Below are positions 5,592 to 6,185 of a stretch of DNA of 6,185 nt, piece after piece. The DNA comes from Vicinamibacteria bacterium (GTDB taxonomy: Bacteria; Acidobacteriota; Vicinamibacteria; Vicinamibacterales; UBA2999), in contig JAICQE010000212.1 in NCBI GenBank assembly GCA_025938035.1, positions 1 through 6,185 on the forward strand, in the 5' to 3' direction. The first letter of the stretch is position 1. Each line of letters opens with the position of its first letter. The notes beneath the pieces were generated by a model. The model was not told where the DNA came from. It saw nothing but the letters and a program-made list of their open reading frames with translations, and did not search any database. The position numbers were made by a program, and so were the translations under genes.

Positions 5592-6185
5592 CAGCGACGA
5601 GAGCACCGGCAGGAGGCGGGCGTTTTCCTTCTGCCGCTTCGGCGGCAGCGTCCACTCCTCGCGCAGACTCTTCTCGAGTTCGCTCCTGAAGAACGCGTCT
5701 TTCATGCCGCCGTCGATGATGTCCCATGGCAGCACGGCGTCGGCCGATCGATCGCGGAACACGAAGAAGCCGGCGTCAACGCCTGATTCCGAGACGGCGG
5801 CGCGCCAGTTGCCACCGTTGCGCTCGGCGGCCTCGATGGCCGGCGCGACGCGGCGGTCACCCAGCGACAGCAGTGCCTGGTAAAACGAATGCCGTTCGGA
5901 CTTGACGTTGAAGAACACGTTGTCGATGCCGCCCATCAGGGTCTGCATCCGCTTGATGGTCCTGGCGATGGTGCGGTCGTCGGTCATCGGCAGCCACTGG
6001 TAGGCCGTCCCCGGCTTCGGCACCAGCGGGTTCACGCTGCCGACGATGCGCCCGACCTGTCCACGGGGGCGTGCATGCCGCATCATGACGTCGCGAAGCT
6101 GCAGCGTCAGATCACGAATCGCCGTCAGATCCTCGTCCGTTTCCGTCGGCAGCCCGATCATGAAGTACAGCTTCAGATTCTCGAA
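5583..6185 (-). CDS. Radical SAM protein (B12-binding type), C-terminal part
   Basis: The C-terminal 200 codons are present; the 5' part, including any CxxxCxxC iron-sulfur motif and a possible cobalamin-binding domain, lies outside the window. The frame reads NLKLYFMIGLPTETDEDL at its start, a late strand of the radical SAM barrel that is well conserved in the Elp3/B12-binding group. It continues with SVNPLVPKPGTAYQW, matching the S-(I/V)-x-x-FVPKP-x-TPFQW signature. Further on are QALLSLGDRRVAP, GGNWRAA and the tail FRDRSADAVLPWDIIDGGM. These later segments recall the uncharacterised B12-binding radical SAM proteins of the TIGR03960 kind and their relatives, which are often fused or adjacent to a DUF2344 domain. 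The ATG at 6161 is internal. The substrate is unknown. The gene converges with the small gene, with 19 bases between stops. Membership in the radical SAM superfamily is quite sure; the exact subfamily is not. Confidence 0.87.
   Translation of the reverse strand, partial: FENLKLYFMIGLPTETDEDLTAIRDLTLQLRDVMMRHARPRGQVGRIVGSVNPLVPKPGTAYQWLPMTDDRTIARTIKRMQTLMGGIDNVFFNVKSERHSFYQALLSLGDRRVAPAIEAAERNGGNWRAAVSESGVDAGFFVFRDRSADAVLPWDIIDGGMKDAFFRSELEKSLREEWTLPPKRQKENARLLPVLSSLPP

Overview
The window is a stretch of ordinary chromosome from a GC-rich bacterium (about two thirds G+C by eye). Gene content (housekeeping sigma factor, AcpS, PgeF, tRNA-Ile2), protein style and AT-rich dispersed repeats set in GC-rich DNA suggest a soil acidobacterium, perhaps Vicinamibacteria. 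That placement is inferred from general resemblance and was not tested. No phage, insertion sequence, CRISPR array or defence system is visible.

Left part, + strand (1-2062). The 3' end of rpoD (sigma regions 2.4 to 4.2) is followed by a composite inverted repeat, a CAU-anticodon tRNA that looks like tRNA-Ile2, a second long imperfect inverted repeat, a coiled-coil/zinc-ribbon protein of the CdsZ (DUF164) family, a 28-bp GC-rich repeat, and a small RNase HI-family protein. The zinc-ribbon plus RNase H pair recalls the neighbouring Rv2229c-Rv2228c genes of Mycobacterium tuberculosis. The notable feature here is that three different non-coding repeats sit almost exactly at gene boundaries. One begins at the base after the rpoD stop, one ends 4 bases before the zinc-ribbon start, and one fills the whole gap between the zinc-ribbon stop and the RNase H GTG start.

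Middle part (2046-4860). On the - strand, pgeF (peptidoglycan editing factor) and a secreted class C beta-lactamase-like serine hydrolase are 10 bases apart and probably co-transcribed. The hydrolase overlaps the RNase H gene tail to tail by 17 bases. The acpS gene runs on the + strand, head to head with pgeF, with only 18 bases between the two start codons. AcpS activates acyl carrier protein for lipid synthesis and PgeF guards peptidoglycan composition, so the shared control region links two envelope-related functions.

Right part (4861-6185). A roughly 400-bp stretch with no convincing gene precedes a 101-residue protein with a strong ribosome binding site and a resemblance in layout to SpoVG. 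The window closes with the C-terminal 200 residues of a radical SAM protein (B12-binding type by resemblance) on the - strand, convergent with the small protein.

The most interesting points are the repeat/gene-boundary pattern, the shortened N-terminal region of PgeF, the very tight acpS/pgeF divergent junction, and the small SpoVG-like protein. None amounts to a demonstrably new system.
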